Positions 37,336 through 46,956 of a DNA stretch of 64,000 bases are shown one piece after another (the first letter of the stretch is position 1; each line of letters begins with the position of its first letter). The notes under the pieces are model-generated. The model ran no database searches. It had not been told where the DNA came from and worked only from the letters and a program-made list of their open reading frames with translations. Origin of the DNA: CAVXNP01 sp963763305 (lineage in GTDB: Bacteria; Pseudomonadota; Gammaproteobacteria; Xanthomonadales; Rhodanobacteraceae); assembly GCA_963763305.1 (NCBI GenBank), contig CAVXNP010000001.1, positions 2,480,001 to 2,544,000 of the forward strand, read 5' to 3'. The position numbers were made by a program, and so were the translations under genes.

Positions 37336-38214
37336 ATGATAAGCATCAGCCCGCGCCAGCTCGAGGTGTTCGTCCAGGTCGCGCGACACGGCAGCGTTCG
37401 TGCCGCCGCCGCAGCAGGTTCACCTGACCCAGCCGGCGGCGAGCATGGCGCTGGCCGAGATGGAGCGGCAGCTCGGTGTCAGTGTGTTCGATCGCGAGCG
37501 CGGTCGTCTGCGCCTGAACGCGCGCGGCCGGGAGTTGCTGCCGCGCGCGCAGGAACTGCTCGAGCGTCATGCCGAGTTCGCGCGGATCGGCAGCGGGCAA
37601 AGCCCGGCGCTGTCCGGTGAGCTGCGCATTGGCGCCAGCAACACCGTGGGCAACTACCGGGTGGGCGAGCTGCTTGGGCGATTTCGTGCGGGCCTGTCCG
37701 CAGGTGGCCGATCCGGCTGCGGGTGGCCAACACCCAGACGATCGCCGCCGAGCTGCTCGATCATGCGCTCGACGTCGGCTGCGTCGAGGGGCTGGTCGCC
37801 CATCCGCAGCTGGAGCTGCGTCCCTGGCGGGATGATCGCCTGCTGGTGTGCGCCGCGCCGGACCACCCGTTGGCGCGGCGGCGCACCCTGAAGGCGGTCG
37901 ATTTCGCCGGCGCGCGCTGGGTGCTGCGCGAGCCAGGCTCGGCCACGCGGGCCACCAGCGAACGCGTGCTGGCGCAGTTGCCGCCGGGCGAAACGGTGCT
38001 GGAGCTGGACCAGATCGAGGCGATCAAGCAGGCGGTGGTCGCCGGCCTTGGTATTGCCTGCCTGCCCCAGGTGGCGGTAGTCGATGCCGTCGCGGCCGGA
38101 CGCCTGAAGGCCCTGCGCACGCCGTTCCTGCAGCTGGACCGCAAGCTGTCGCTGCTGCTGCACCGCGACCGCTATCGCGGTGCGTTGCTGGATGCGTTTC
38201 TGGGTTCGGTCTGA
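37336..38214 (+). CDS. LysR-type regulator, YeiE-like, divergent from yeiH (two frameshifts)
   Basis: LysR-family regulator of about 292 residues. The N-terminal HTH reads MISISPRQLEVFVQVARHGS and, after a frame change near 37410, QQVHLTQPAASMALAEMERQ and LGVSVFDRERGRLRLNARGR. The effector domain has GELRIGASNTVGNYRVGELL, then, after an extra base near 37709, RVANTQTIAAELLDHALDVG and DQIEAIKQAVVAGLGIACLP. In E. coli, YeiE is linked to yeiH and responds to sulfite; here that role is inferred from position. The 70-base divergent gap (37266-37335) is AT-rich compared with its surroundings and probably holds both promoters and the regulator's binding site. Confidence 0.85.
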
Positions 38215-38308
38215 CCGGTTGCCGGGTCCTTTTCACCCGGCGAACTCTTGCCGGAAGATTCACCCCGCCGGGGCTAGCGTGCACATGTGTCTCCGGCGAG
38301 GTATCGCG

Positions 38309-39040
38309 ATGCCCTTCAAAGCCGCCAAGGCCACACCGGGTGTGCCATTGGCCAAGCCTGTCGAGGTCATCCCGGGAGGGAGCATTGCCGAGTTGCGTCA
38401 CCAGGCGGCCAAGTGCCATGCGTGCCCGCTGTGGCGCCACGGGACCCAGACCGTATTCGGCGAAGGGCCCTCGGACGCCCGCCTGGTACTGATCGGCGAA
38501 CAGCCGGGGGAACAGGAGGACGTTACCGGTGTGCCGTTCGTCGGCCCGGCCGGCCAGATGCTCGATCGGGCGCTGGCCGAGGCGGGGATCGACCGCGATG
38601 CGGTATACATCACCAACACCGTCAAGCACTTCAAGTACGAAGTGCGCGGCCACGCCAAGCTCCACAAGCGCGCCAATGCGGCCGAGCAGACCGCATGCCG
38701 CATGTGGCTGGCGGCCGAATTGCTTCGCATCAAGCCCCAGGTGGTGGTCGGGCTGGGTGCGATGGCGGCGCAGACCTTGTTCGGCAACGACTTCCGGATC
38801 ACCCGGGAGCGCGGCAGCTGGCGTGAGCTGGCTCCCGGCCTGCGTGCCACCGCCAGCTGGCACCCGTCGGCGGTGTTGCGCATGCCGCAGGAGACACGTC
38901 GCCAGGCTGCCTACAAGGAATTGGTGAGCGATCTGCGGGCGGCGGCAGAGGCCCTGGGCAAGGCGCCCGCGTCGCGCAGCCCGGCGAAAGACGGCGGCAA
39001 GCACGCCCATGTCGGCGTAGGACACGGTCATGGACACTAG
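38309..39040 (+). CDS. UdgX-like family 4/5-type uracil-DNA glycosylase
   Basis: 243 residues. Cysteines in KCHACPLW are two of the 4Fe-4S ligands. The uracil-recognition motif is IGEQPGEQEDVTGVPFVGPA (near residue 63) and the second motif is WHPSAVLR (His185). The segment KHFKYEVRGHAKLHK (residues 106-120) sits where UdgX proteins carry their special KRRIH loop. Here the loop reads GHAKLHK, so the histidine that forms the covalent bond to DNA in UdgX is apparently kept (His119) while the preceding basic residues differ. The C-terminus is His-rich (HGHGH). ATG 38309 was chosen as the first Met near the conserved start; in-frame upstream codons exist. Intact. The long tandem array follows its stop. 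Confidence 0.87.
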   Translation: MPFKAAKATPGVPLAKPVEVIPGGSIAELRHQAAKCHACPLWRHGTQTVFGEGPSDARLVLIGEQPGEQEDVTGVPFVGPAGQMLDRALAEAGIDRDAVYITNTVKHFKYEVRGHAKLHKRANAAEQTACRMWLAAELLRIKPQVVVGLGAMAAQTLFGNDFRITRERGSWRELAPGLRATASWHPSAVLRMPQETRRQAAYKELVSDLRAAAEALGKAPASRSPAKDGGKHAHVGVGHGHGH

Positions 39041-39170
39041 CGCTGCGCAGCCGGCGAGGCGCTAACCCCGCAGCCGAGCGCTCTGGGAGTCGGCTTCAGC
39101 CTGGCGAAGGCCGCGTCACGGCTGACGCAGGCGTGCGGCCATCCTCTGCCGGGAGAGGTCGCAGCCCCCC

Positions 39171-40357
39171 TGTAGGAGCGGCTTCAGCCGCGAAGGCCGC
39201 GTCAGCGGCCCACCAGGCCGGCGCCGATGCCTCCGGCTCATCGGCCCATGCGGTCGGCGCCGATGTCTCCGGCCCGGCGGCCTATCTGACCGGCGCCGAT
39301 GTCCGAGGCGTCAGGCGATCGCGGCTGAAGCCGCTCCTACAAAAGCGGGGCGTGCGGTCATACTCTGCCGGGAAAGGCCGCAGCCCCCCTGTAGGAGCGG
39401 CTTCAGCCGCGAAGGCCGCGTCAGCGGCCCACCAGGCCGGCGCCGATGCCTCCGGCTCATCGGCCCATGCGGTCGGCGCCGATGTCTCCGGCCCGGCGGC
39501 CTATCTGACCGGCGCCGATGTCCGAGGCGTCAGGCGATCGCGGCTGAAGCCGCTCCTACAAAAGCGGGGCGTGCGGCCATACTCTCCGGGAAAGGCCGCA
39601 GCCCCCCTGTAGGAGCGGCTTCAGCCGCGAAGGCCGCGTCAGCGGCCCACCAGGCCGGCGCCGATGCCTCCGGCTCATCGGCCCATGCGGTCGGCGCCGA
39701 TGTCTCCGGCCCGGCGGCCTATCTGACCGGCGCCGATGTCCGAGGCGTCAGGCGATCGCGGCTGAAGCCGCTCCTACAAAAGCGGAGCGTGCGGTCATAC
39801 TCTCCGGGAAAGGCCGCAGCCCCCCTGTAGGAGCGGCTTCAGCCGCGAAGGCCGCGTCAGCGGCCCACCAGGCCGGCGCCGATGCCTCCGGCTCATCGGC
39901 CCATGCGGTCGGCGCCGATGTCTCCGGCCCGGCGGCCTATCTGACCGGCGCCGATGTCCGAGGCGTCAGGCGATCGCGGCTGAAGCCGCTCCTACAAAAG
40001 CGGGGCGTGCGGTCATACTCTCCGGGAAAGGCCGCAGCCCCCCTGTAGGAGCGGCTTCAGCCGCGAAGGCCGCGTCAGCGGCCCACCAGGCCGGCGCCGA
40101 TGCCTCCGGCTCATCGGCCCATGCGGTCGGCGCCGATGTCTCCGGCCCGGCGGCCTATCTGACCGGCGCCGATGTCCGAGGCGTCAGGCGATCGCGGCTG
40201 AAGCCGCTCCTACAAAAGCGGAGCGTGCGGTCATACTCTCCGGGAAAGGCCGCAGCCCCCCTGTAGGAGCGGCTTCAGCCGCGAAGGCCGCGTCAGCGGG
40301 CCATCCGGCCGGCGCCGATGCCTCCGGCTCATCGGCCGATCCGGCCGGCGCCGATGT
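39171..40357. repeat. Tandem array of about 218-bp units, five full copies plus a partial
   Basis: TGTAGGAGCGGCTTCAGCCG recurs at 39171, 39390, 39608, 39826, 40044 and 40262 (spacing 219, then 218 four times). Each unit also holds the inverse arm GCGGCTGAAGCCGCTCCTAC and, between the arms, three GGCGCCGATG-type sub-repeats. Copies differ by very few bases. The final partial unit runs up to the dnaE2 stop. The preceding 39041-39170 is a degenerate flank. It fills the convergent gap between the UdgX-like gene and dnaE2. Unit length is not a multiple of three, so the open frames are not genes. Confidence 0.93.
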
Positions 40358-43300
40358 TCAGTGGAAGTCGCGCGAGCGCACGTCCAGCTGCCGCAGCATC
40401 GGGGTCAGATCCAGCAGTCGTCGCGCGATCAGGTGCTGCACGCCGTGCTGGCTTTCCAGATGGCCTTCCACCGCCAGCAGGCGTGATTCGAGCAGCACGC
40501 GGCGCTGGCGCTCGGCGACCTGTCGCCAGATCACCACGTTGGTCAACCCTTCCTCATCCTCCAGCGTCATGAAGATCACCCCGCTGGCGGTCTGCGGTTT
40601 CTGCCGCAGGGTGACCAGGCCGGCCAGGCGCACCGGCCGGCCGCTGGGCAGGGCGGCCAGTTCGGTGGAACTGCGGTAGCGCTGGGCGCGCAGTTGCGGG
40701 CGCAGGAAGCGCAGCGGATGCGGGCCCAAGGTGGTGCCGGTCAACGCGTAGTCCGCATGCAGGTCCTCGCCGGCGCTCGGCAGCGGCAGCACCACGTCTG
40801 CCTCGGCTGCCGCGGGCACCTCGGCGAATAGCGGCAGCTGTGGCTCCACCCCGGCAATTGCCCAGCGCGCGCGGTGGCGGTGGCCGGCCAGGCCGCGCAG
40901 CGCACCGGCGTCGGCCAGCAATGCCTGGGCGCGACGATCCAGCCGGGCGCGGGCGCACAGGTCGGCCACGTCGGTGAAAGGCCGTTGTGCGCGCGCGCGT
41001 TCGATCGCCGTGGCCGCTTCGACAGCGAAGCCGCGGATCAGCCGCAGGCCCAGCCGGATCGCCGGCTGCAGCGCCGGATCGTCATACGCTTCGAGGGCGC
41101 AGTCCCAGGCGCTGTGGCGCACGTCCAGCGGGCGCGTGCGGATGCCGTGCCGGCGCGCGTCCTGCAGCAACTGGTCGGGCGAATAGAACCCCATCGGCGC
41201 GGAGTTGATCAGGGCGCAGGCGAACGCGGCCGGGTGGTGGCACTTCAGCCAGCTGCTGACGTAGGCGATCAGCGCGAAGCTGGCCGCGTGCGACTCGGGG
41301 AAGCCGTAGCTGCCGAAGCCCTTGATCTGCTCGAACAGGCCTTCGGCGAACTCCCGGGAATAGCCGTTCTTCAGCATGCCGGCGAGCAGCTTCTCGCGGT
41401 GCGGTTCCAGCCCGCCGTGGCGCTTCCACGCCGCCATCGAGCGGCGCAGCGCGTCGGCTTCGCCGGCGCTGTAGTCGGCCGCGGCGATGGCAATCTGCAT
41501 CACCTGTTCCTGGAACAACGGAATGCCCAGCGTGCGTTGCAACACCGTCCTGAGCTTGTCCGACGGGATAGACCACCGGCTCCAGACCCTGCCGCCGACG
41601 CAGATACGGATGCACCATGTCGCCCTGGATCGGTCCGGGCCGCACGATCGCCACCTCGATCACCAGGTCGTAGAAACAGGTCGGGCGCATCCGCGGCAGC
41701 ATCGCCATCTGCGCGCGCGATTCGATCTGGAACACGCCCACGGTGTCGGCGCGGCCGATCATCGCGTAGGTGGCCGGGTCGTCGGCGTGCTCGGTGTTGA
41801 CTGCGGCCATGCTGTAGTCGCCGCGGCCGGTGGCGCGCAGCAGCGCGAAGGTCTTGCGCACTGCGGTCAACATGCCCAGCGCCAGGCAGTCCACCTTGAG
41901 CATGCCCAGGGTGTCCAGGTCGTCCTTGTTCCACTGGATCACCGTGCGGTCGTCCATCGCCGCGTTCTCCACCGGTACCAGCGTGGACAGCGGGTACTCG
42001 GAGATCACGAAACCACCCGGATGCTGCGAGAGATGGCGCGGGAAGCCGATCAGTTGCGCGGTCAGCGTCACTACCTGGCGCAGCAGCGGCGAGGTCGGGT
42101 CGAAACCGCGTTCGCGCAGGTGCGCGTCGATCGGTGCGTCGCCGCCCCAGCGATCCATGGTCGCGGCCAGCTCGCCGGCCAGGTCCGACGGAAGCCCCAG
42201 TGCACGGGCCACGTCGCGGATCGCGCCGCGACCGCGGTATTCGCTGGCCACCGCGGTGAGTGCGGCACGGTCGCGGCCATAGCGGTCGAACACGTACTGC
42301 AGCACTTCCTCGCGCCGCTCGTGCTCGAAGTCCACGTCGATGTCCGGCGGCTCGTCGCGCTCCAGCGAAATGAAGCGCTCGAACAGCAGCTCCATGGTGG
42401 ACGGGTCGATCTCGGTGATGCCCAGGGTGAAGCAGACCACCGAATTGGCCGCCGAGCCGCGGCCCTGGCAGAGGATCTGCTGCGCGCGGGCGTAACGCAC
42501 GATGTCGTGCACGGTGAGGAAGTAGGCCTCGTATTGCTTGGTGGTGATCAGCGCCAGCTCGTGTTCGATCAAGTGGCGGGCCTTGTCCGGCGTGCCGTCC
42601 GGCCAGCGCCAGCGCGCGCCGTCCTCGACCAGTTGGCGCAACCAGCTGGCCGGGGTGTGGCCGTCCGGCACCAGTTCCTTCGGGTAGGTGTAGCGCAGCG
42701 CGTCCAGCGCGAAGGTGCAGCGCGCGGCGATCGCCACGCTTTGCGCCAGCAGCTCCGGCGGATAGATCGCCGCCAGTGCGCGCCGGCTGCGCAGGTGCCG
42801 CTCGCCGTTGGGAAACAGCCGGTGGCCGGCCTGCGCCACGGTGGTCTTGTGGCGCACGGCGGTGAGCGTGTCCTGCAGCGCACGGCGCGAGCGCGCGTGC
42901 ATGTGCACGTCGCCGGCGGCCACCAGCGGCAGACCCAGCCGCAGGCCCTGCGCGCGCAACGCGGCCAGTCGGGCGTGGTCATCGGGGCCGCGATGCAGTT
43001 CCACCGCCAGCCAGCCGCGTCCCGGGAACCGCTCGCGCAGCCAGGTGCCGTCGGCATCGTCATGCGGGTCGGCCGGCGGCCACAGCGCCAGCAGGCCGTC
43101 GGTGTCGCCGATGTCCGCGCGCAGCAGCCGGTAGCGGCCCTTCACCGCGCGCCGGCGGGCCAGGGTGATCAGCTGGCACAGCCGCGCATAGCCGTCCTGG
43201 TCCGCCGCCAGCAGCACCAGCTTGGGGCCATCCGCCAGCTGCAGCTCGCTGCCGACGATCAACCGCACGCCGGTTTTGCGCGAGGCCTCCAGCGCCCGCA

Positions 43301-43457
43301 CGATGCCGGCCATGGAGCATTCGTCGGTGATCGCCAGGGCGTCGTAGCCCAGCTGCCGCGCGCGGTCGAACAGCTCGATCGCCAGCGAGGCGCCGCGCTG
43401 GAAGCTGAAGGCGGACAGGCAATGCAGCTCGGCGTAGTCGGGCAGATCTTCGCTCAT
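40358..43457 (-). CDS. dnaE2: Error-prone DNA polymerase DnaE2/ImuC (one frameshift)
   Basis: C-family translesion polymerase, about 1033 residues. The PHP domain begins MSEDLPDYAELHCLSAFSFQ with YDALAITDECSMAGIVRALE. The polymerase core has ILCQGRGSAANSVVCFTLGI and DEPPDIDVDFEHERREEVLQ, carrying the catalytic Asp pair, and FGSYGFPESHAASFALIAYV. The OB-fold is near the end (VRLAGLVTLRQKPQTASGVI). One extra base near 41563 shifts the frame between VVYP and the QRTLGIPLFQEQVMQIAIAA segment. It is the last gene of the lexA-imuA-imuB-dnaE2 set and acts with ImuA and ImuB in damage-induced mutagenesis, but 640 bases separate it from imuB, so it may have its own promoter. Confidence 0.93.
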
Positions 43458-43479
43458 GCTGGCGCCGCCGTCCGCGCCC

Positions 43480-43504
43480 CTGTAGGAGCGGCTTCAGCCG
43501 CGAC
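43480..43504. repeat. Single REP
   Basis: CTGTAGGAGCGGCTTCAGCC at 43480 ends in GCGAC, the same family as the array at 39171-40357. It sits 23 bases before the dnaE2 start codon. Confidence 0.85.
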
Positions 43505-43568
43505 CGCAAGGCTCGCCTCGCATGCCAGGCCAAAGCCAGAGCTTTCACCCTCCTGCGGAGGGCGAGTC

Positions 43569-43945
43569 ACTTTCTCTTTGCGTGGCCAAAGAGAAAGTAA
43601 CCACTGCGCCGCAGGAGCGGCGCGAACGGCGGAAGCCGGCCCGAAGGGCGGAGGGCAGGGATGCCCGGAGTAAAGAGAAAGGCCACCCCACTTGGCGCTT
43701 GCCGGGCTGTTGCCCGGCAAGTCCGTGAGGGGCGGCCGGGCTTTTCGACGGGACATCCTGTCCCGGCGAAAAGGAACGGGCATCCATGCCCGTCCCCCTG
43801 CGGGCCTTGTCGTCCGCCCCTCACCGCCGCACAGGGGCCCCGGAACAGCTCGCGGGCATGCTGCCCGCATCGGGGTGATTAAGGGCAACCGGATCTTCAG
43901 CGCCTGCTCTTGCTCCCTCTCCCTCGACTTCGTCGGGGGAGAGGG
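43569..43945. repeat. Multi-hairpin intergenic element between imuB and dnaE2
   Basis: Six strong inverted repeats lie in a row: 43569-43598 (12-bp perfect stem, ACTTTCTCTTTG/CAAAGAGAAAGT), 43698-43721 (10-bp perfect), 43742-43772 (13 pairs with one mismatch), 43776-43793 (8-bp perfect), 43852-43868 (7-bp) and 43915-43945 (14 pairs with one mismatch, CCCTCTCC/GGAGAGGG type). The gap 43458-44097 has no convincing gene. It may be a composite of dispersed elements or a structured RNA. Confidence 0.75.
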
Positions 43946-44097
43946 TTGTGACCGAAGGAAATCCCTGTGGGAGGGAGAGGGGGAGGCCTTTGCCTTGGTA
44001 CTCGAGTGGCGCGGCCGTACGAACGCGCCCCAACCGCTGCATGAACGCGGCTGGTGGAACCACTCCCAGAGATCACCCGTCCTGTCTCGCCGCCGAT

Positions 44098-45501
44098 TCA
44101 CCCAAACCACCCGTGCAGCATGAAGTCGCCGAGTTCGCCGGCGGGGCGGAAGGCCCAGGCGCGTTGGCCCTGGCTGGTTTCCACCAGGTAGTAGTCGCGT
44201 CGCACGTCGCCGTCCCACCAGCCGCTTTCGATGCGCTCGGGGCCGGCCAGGATGCGCAGGCGATGGTCGCGCAGGGGGATCGGGTGAGGCAGCAGCCAGC
44301 CCGGTCGCGGGCTGGCCGGCGCGGCCTGCGCACTGTCGCTGATGGTCTGCCAGGCGCGTTCGGGGCGGTGGTCGGCGCGCAGGGCCAGGCCGTGCACGGC
44401 CTGGTCGCCCAGCCGTGCGCGCAGGCGTTCGCGCAGTTGCTCCCAGGGCACGGCCTGCTGCGGGCGGGCATCGAACAGGTCGCGGCCGGCCGGGACGAAC
44501 GGCGGCAGTTCGCGGGCCAGCAGCTGCAGCGCGCGCACCGGGGCGGACAACTGCAATTGCTCCAGGCGGCCGCGGGCCAGTTCGAACAGCATCGCCGGTG
44601 CGCGCTCGGGGGCGAGCAGGCCGATGACCACTTCGGTGGCGCCGTGTTCGTGTTCCAGCCGCAGCACGAAGCGCTGCACCCCGCCGTCGCGACCGGCCAG
44701 ATAGGCGGCCAGGTCACCGGTCAGGCGGCGCAGCGGAAACAGCAGGGCGGGGGTAGCGCTGACTTCGTAGTTGAACTCGATGCGCGCCTCGAAGGCATCC
44801 GGCGGCTGGTAGCACTCCAGTGGCGTGGGCAGCGCGCCGGTGAGCCGGTCCAGATGATGCAGCGCTTCGGCGCCGATGCGCTTGCCCAGCGCCTCGCGCG
44901 GCAGTGCGAACACCTGGCGCAGGTGGCGCAGACCCATCCGGCGCAGGCCGGTGGCGATGTCCGGCGGCAGCCCGCTGCGCTCCACCGGCAACTGCTCCAG
45001 CGCCTGCTGCAGCGGGCCGGCGCTGCCGACCGCCAGGCCGTCGTGGGCGTTGGCCAGCGCGCGCGCCGCCCAGGGGTTGGGCGCCAGGGTCAGGCGATGG
45101 CGAAAGCCCAGCTCGGTGAGGTCGGCGCGCAATTGCGCTTCCAGTCGCGGCCACGGCCCGAACAGGCGGAAGCTGGCCTCCACCTCCAGCAGCAGGGCCG
45201 ACGGTAGCTGCCGGCTGACCAGCGAGCCATAGCGGTAGGCCCAGGCCGCCAGGAAGTCGTGCCAGCGGTCCACCTGAACCAGGTCGTAGGGCACCGCTTC
45301 GAAGCGTGAGCACAGTGCCTGCGCGGTGGCCAGCGACTGGCCGGCACGCAGGCCGGCCTCGCGCGCGGCCTGGTTGACCGTTCGCAATACCCGTCGTTGC
45401 GGCGGTCCTGCGATCAACGCCAGCGGCGCCAGCGGGTCGGCGTGCCGACGCAGCACGCCGTCCAGCGCCAGTTGTGGCAAAAGAATGCAGGCCCACAGCA
45501 C
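44098..45501 (-). CDS. imuB: ImuB, Y-family polymerase-like mutagenesis protein
   Basis: 467 residues from GTG 45501; the start VLWACILLPQLALDGVLRRH matches the usual MLWxAxxxPxLAL ImuB start and has GAGG about 9 bases upstream. It has the Y-family fold (QAAREAGLRAGQSLATAQAL, FLLWAWAYRYGSLV-type region, ALLLEVEASFRLFGPWPRLE) but not the full acidic catalytic triad, as expected for ImuB, which links DnaE2 to the beta clamp rather than polymerising. The little-finger and C-terminal region includes LECYQPPDAFEARIEFNYEV and WWDGDVRRDYYLVETSQGQR. It starts 10 bases after imuA and is intact. Confidence 0.9.
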   Translation of the reverse strand: MLWACILLPQLALDGVLRRHADPLAPLALIAGPPQRRVLRTVNQAAREAGLRAGQSLATAQALCSRFEAVPYDLVQVDRWHDFLAAWAYRYGSLVSRQLPSALLLEVEASFRLFGPWPRLEAQLRADLTELGFRHRLTLAPNPWAARALANAHDGLAVGSAGPLQQALEQLPVERSGLPPDIATGLRRMGLRHLRQVFALPREALGKRIGAEALHHLDRLTGALPTPLECYQPPDAFEARIEFNYEVSATPALLFPLRRLTGDLAAYLAGRDGGVQRFVLRLEHEHGATEVVIGLLAPERAPAMLFELARGRLEQLQLSAPVRALQLLARELPPFVPAGRDLFDARPQQAVPWEQLRERLRARLGDQAVHGLALRADHRPERAWQTISDSAQAAPASPRPGWLLPHPIPLRDHRLRILAGPERIESGWWDGDVRRDYYLVETSQGQRAWAFRPAGELGDFMLHGWFG

Positions 45502-45511
45502 GGCGGCAACC

Positions 45512-46213
45512 TCAGGCCCGTTCCGGGGACGCCCACGCCAGCGTCGGCGCGGGATCGGCCGGGGATGCTCCTTGCTCCGGACGGGAAGTGCTGGTGGTGC
45601 CCGCGGGCGGCCAGGGGATCGGCTGCGTCGGCGGATTTCCGCCACGGCACTTGAGGATGCGAAGCTGCGCTGGTGTGGTTTCCAGCACCAGGCGCAGCGC
45701 CGCGGGCGAGGCGTGGATCGCCGCCGAGGCGGGGCGCATCGCTACGCCCAGACACTGGCCGGTTTCCGCTGCCAGTTGCAGCCGACGTAGCGTGCGATCG
45801 TCGGCTTGCTGTGGCCAACACAGCACGGCGGCGCAGGCGGCCGAGCGCAGGCATTGTTCGGTTGCCCAAGGCACTTCACGCGGATCGGCGCGCACCACCT
45901 GCAGGCCATCCAGCCGCACGCCGGCGTTGGCCCAGGCGGTGGGAAACGGCAGGTAGGGCGGCGCGACCAGCACAACCAGGCCGCCAGCTTGTGTCAAGCG
46001 CGCCAGCGCGGGCCACAGCAGGGTGAGTTCGCCGATGCCGTCGAGCGGCAGCAGCACTTCGCTCAAGGCGGCCTCGGGCCAGCCGCCGCTGGGCAGTGCC
46101 GCGTCCAGCATGGGAAAGCCGGTCGGCTGGCGCGAAGGCGGGTGCGACTGCGGCCGGCCGCGCCAGACACGGCGGGTGTCTAGCAGGGTGTCGAGTGCAA
46201 CGACGTTGCTCAT
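45512..46213 (-). CDS. imuA: ImuA, RecA-like mutagenesis accessory protein
   Basis: 233 residues (ATG 46213, MSNVVALDTLLDTRRVWRGR). It has the SulA/RecA-like core: FPMLDAALPSGGWPEAALSE, ELTLLWPALARLTQAGGLVV, LVAPPYLPFPTAWANAGVRL and AAVLCWPQQADDRTLRRLQL. The GGWP and PYLP features are typical of ImuA. Intact, with a low-complexity C-terminal tail that ends just before imuB. It follows lexA by 136 bases that hold a REP pair. Confidence 0.9.
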   Translation of the reverse strand: MSNVVALDTLLDTRRVWRGRPQSHPPSRQPTGFPMLDAALPSGGWPEAALSEVLLPLDGIGELTLLWPALARLTQAGGLVVLVAPPYLPFPTAWANAGVRLDGLQVVRADPREVPWATEQCLRSAACAAVLCWPQQADDRTLRRLQLAAETGQCLGVAMRPASAAIHASPAALRLVLETTPAQLRILKCRGGNPPTQPIPWPPAGTTSTSRPEQGASPADPAPTLAWASPERA

Positions 46214-46228
46214 GCGCGCGCACCGCAC

Positions 46229-46329
46229 GTAGGGTGGGCTTCAGCCCACCATCGAGGCATGACCGCGAGGCGGCGTGGCCTGGCTTCCCCTTGCGGGGTG
46301 ACAGACAGGTGGGCTGAAGCCCACCCTAC
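46229..46329. repeat. REP pair between lexA and imuA
   Basis: GTAGGGTGGGCTTCAGCCCA at 46229 and the inverse GGTGGGCTGAAGCCCACCCT ending at 46329, spaced by about 56 bases. It is the same family as the array at 30592-31612 and lies inside the SOS cassette. Confidence 0.9.
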
Positions 46330-46349
46330 GGAGCTGGATGCGGCGTCCA

Positions 46350-46955
46350 TCAGGCGGGCCTGATCAGCCCGGCGAACAGGCCTTCGATGGCGAAATCGCC
46401 CGATGGGTCGATCTCGATCGGGGCGTAGGCGGGATTACGGGGCAGCAGGCGGAGCCGGTCGCTGCGGCGCTCCAGCCGCTTCACGGTGAACTCGCCCTCG
46501 AGCCGGGCCACCACGATCTGGCCATGGCGCGCCTCCGGCGTGCGGTGCACGCCGATCAGGTCGTGCGGCAGGATGCCGTCCTCGATCATGGAGTCGCCGA
46601 CCACCTCCAGCAGGTAGTCCGGACGCAGGCGGAACAGCTCCGGGTCCAGCGCGATGTGGCGTTGCACATCGGTGGACGAGCCGATCGGTCGACCCGCGGC
46701 GACCCGGCCCAGCAGGGGGACCTGCAACAGGTTGCTGGCGGTGGCTGGCGAGCGCAACTGGATGCCGCGCGCGCGGCCGGCGACCAGCTCCAGATGCCCG
46801 GCTCGCGCCAGCGCCTCCAGGTGCAGCCGGGCCGAGCGGTTCTGCTTCAGGCCCAGGTGCGCGGCGATCTCCAGCTGTGACGGCGGGTAGCCATGGGCGG
46901 CGATGTGCTCGCGCAGGTAATCGAGCAGTTTGAGCTGGAGTGGGGAGAGGGTCAT
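46350..46955 (-). CDS. lexA: SOS repressor LexA
   Basis: 201 residues. The winged-helix N-terminus (LSPLQLKLLDYLREHIAAHG, YPPSQLEIAAHLGLKQNRSA) binds DNA. The self-cleavage bond is Ala87-Gly88 in GRVAAGRPIG, with nucleophile Ser122 in VVGDSMIEDG and general base Lys159 in EFTVKRL. All catalytic residues are present, so RecA-stimulated autoproteolysis should work. Its position ahead of imuA-imuB-dnaE2 is the classic cassette order. No Shine-Dalgarno sequence precedes ATG 46955; the operator lies there instead. This may be a second, cassette-specific LexA, as in other xanthomonads and pseudomonads. Confidence 0.94.
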   Translation of the reverse strand: MTLSPLQLKLLDYLREHIAAHGYPPSQLEIAAHLGLKQNRSARLHLEALARAGHLELVAGRARGIQLRSPATASNLLQVPLLGRVAAGRPIGSSTDVQRHIALDPELFRLRPDYLLEVVGDSMIEDGILPHDLIGVHRTPEARHGQIVVARLEGEFTVKRLERRSDRLRLLPRNPAYAPIEIDPSGDFAIEGLFAGLIRPA

Positions 46956-46956
46956 G

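Noticed and set aside
39133..39612. A pentapeptide-like repeat protein (GADxSG repeats) in the 218-bp array
   Set aside because: Most units are 218 bases, not a multiple of three, so the frame is lost after two units; no ribosome-binding site.
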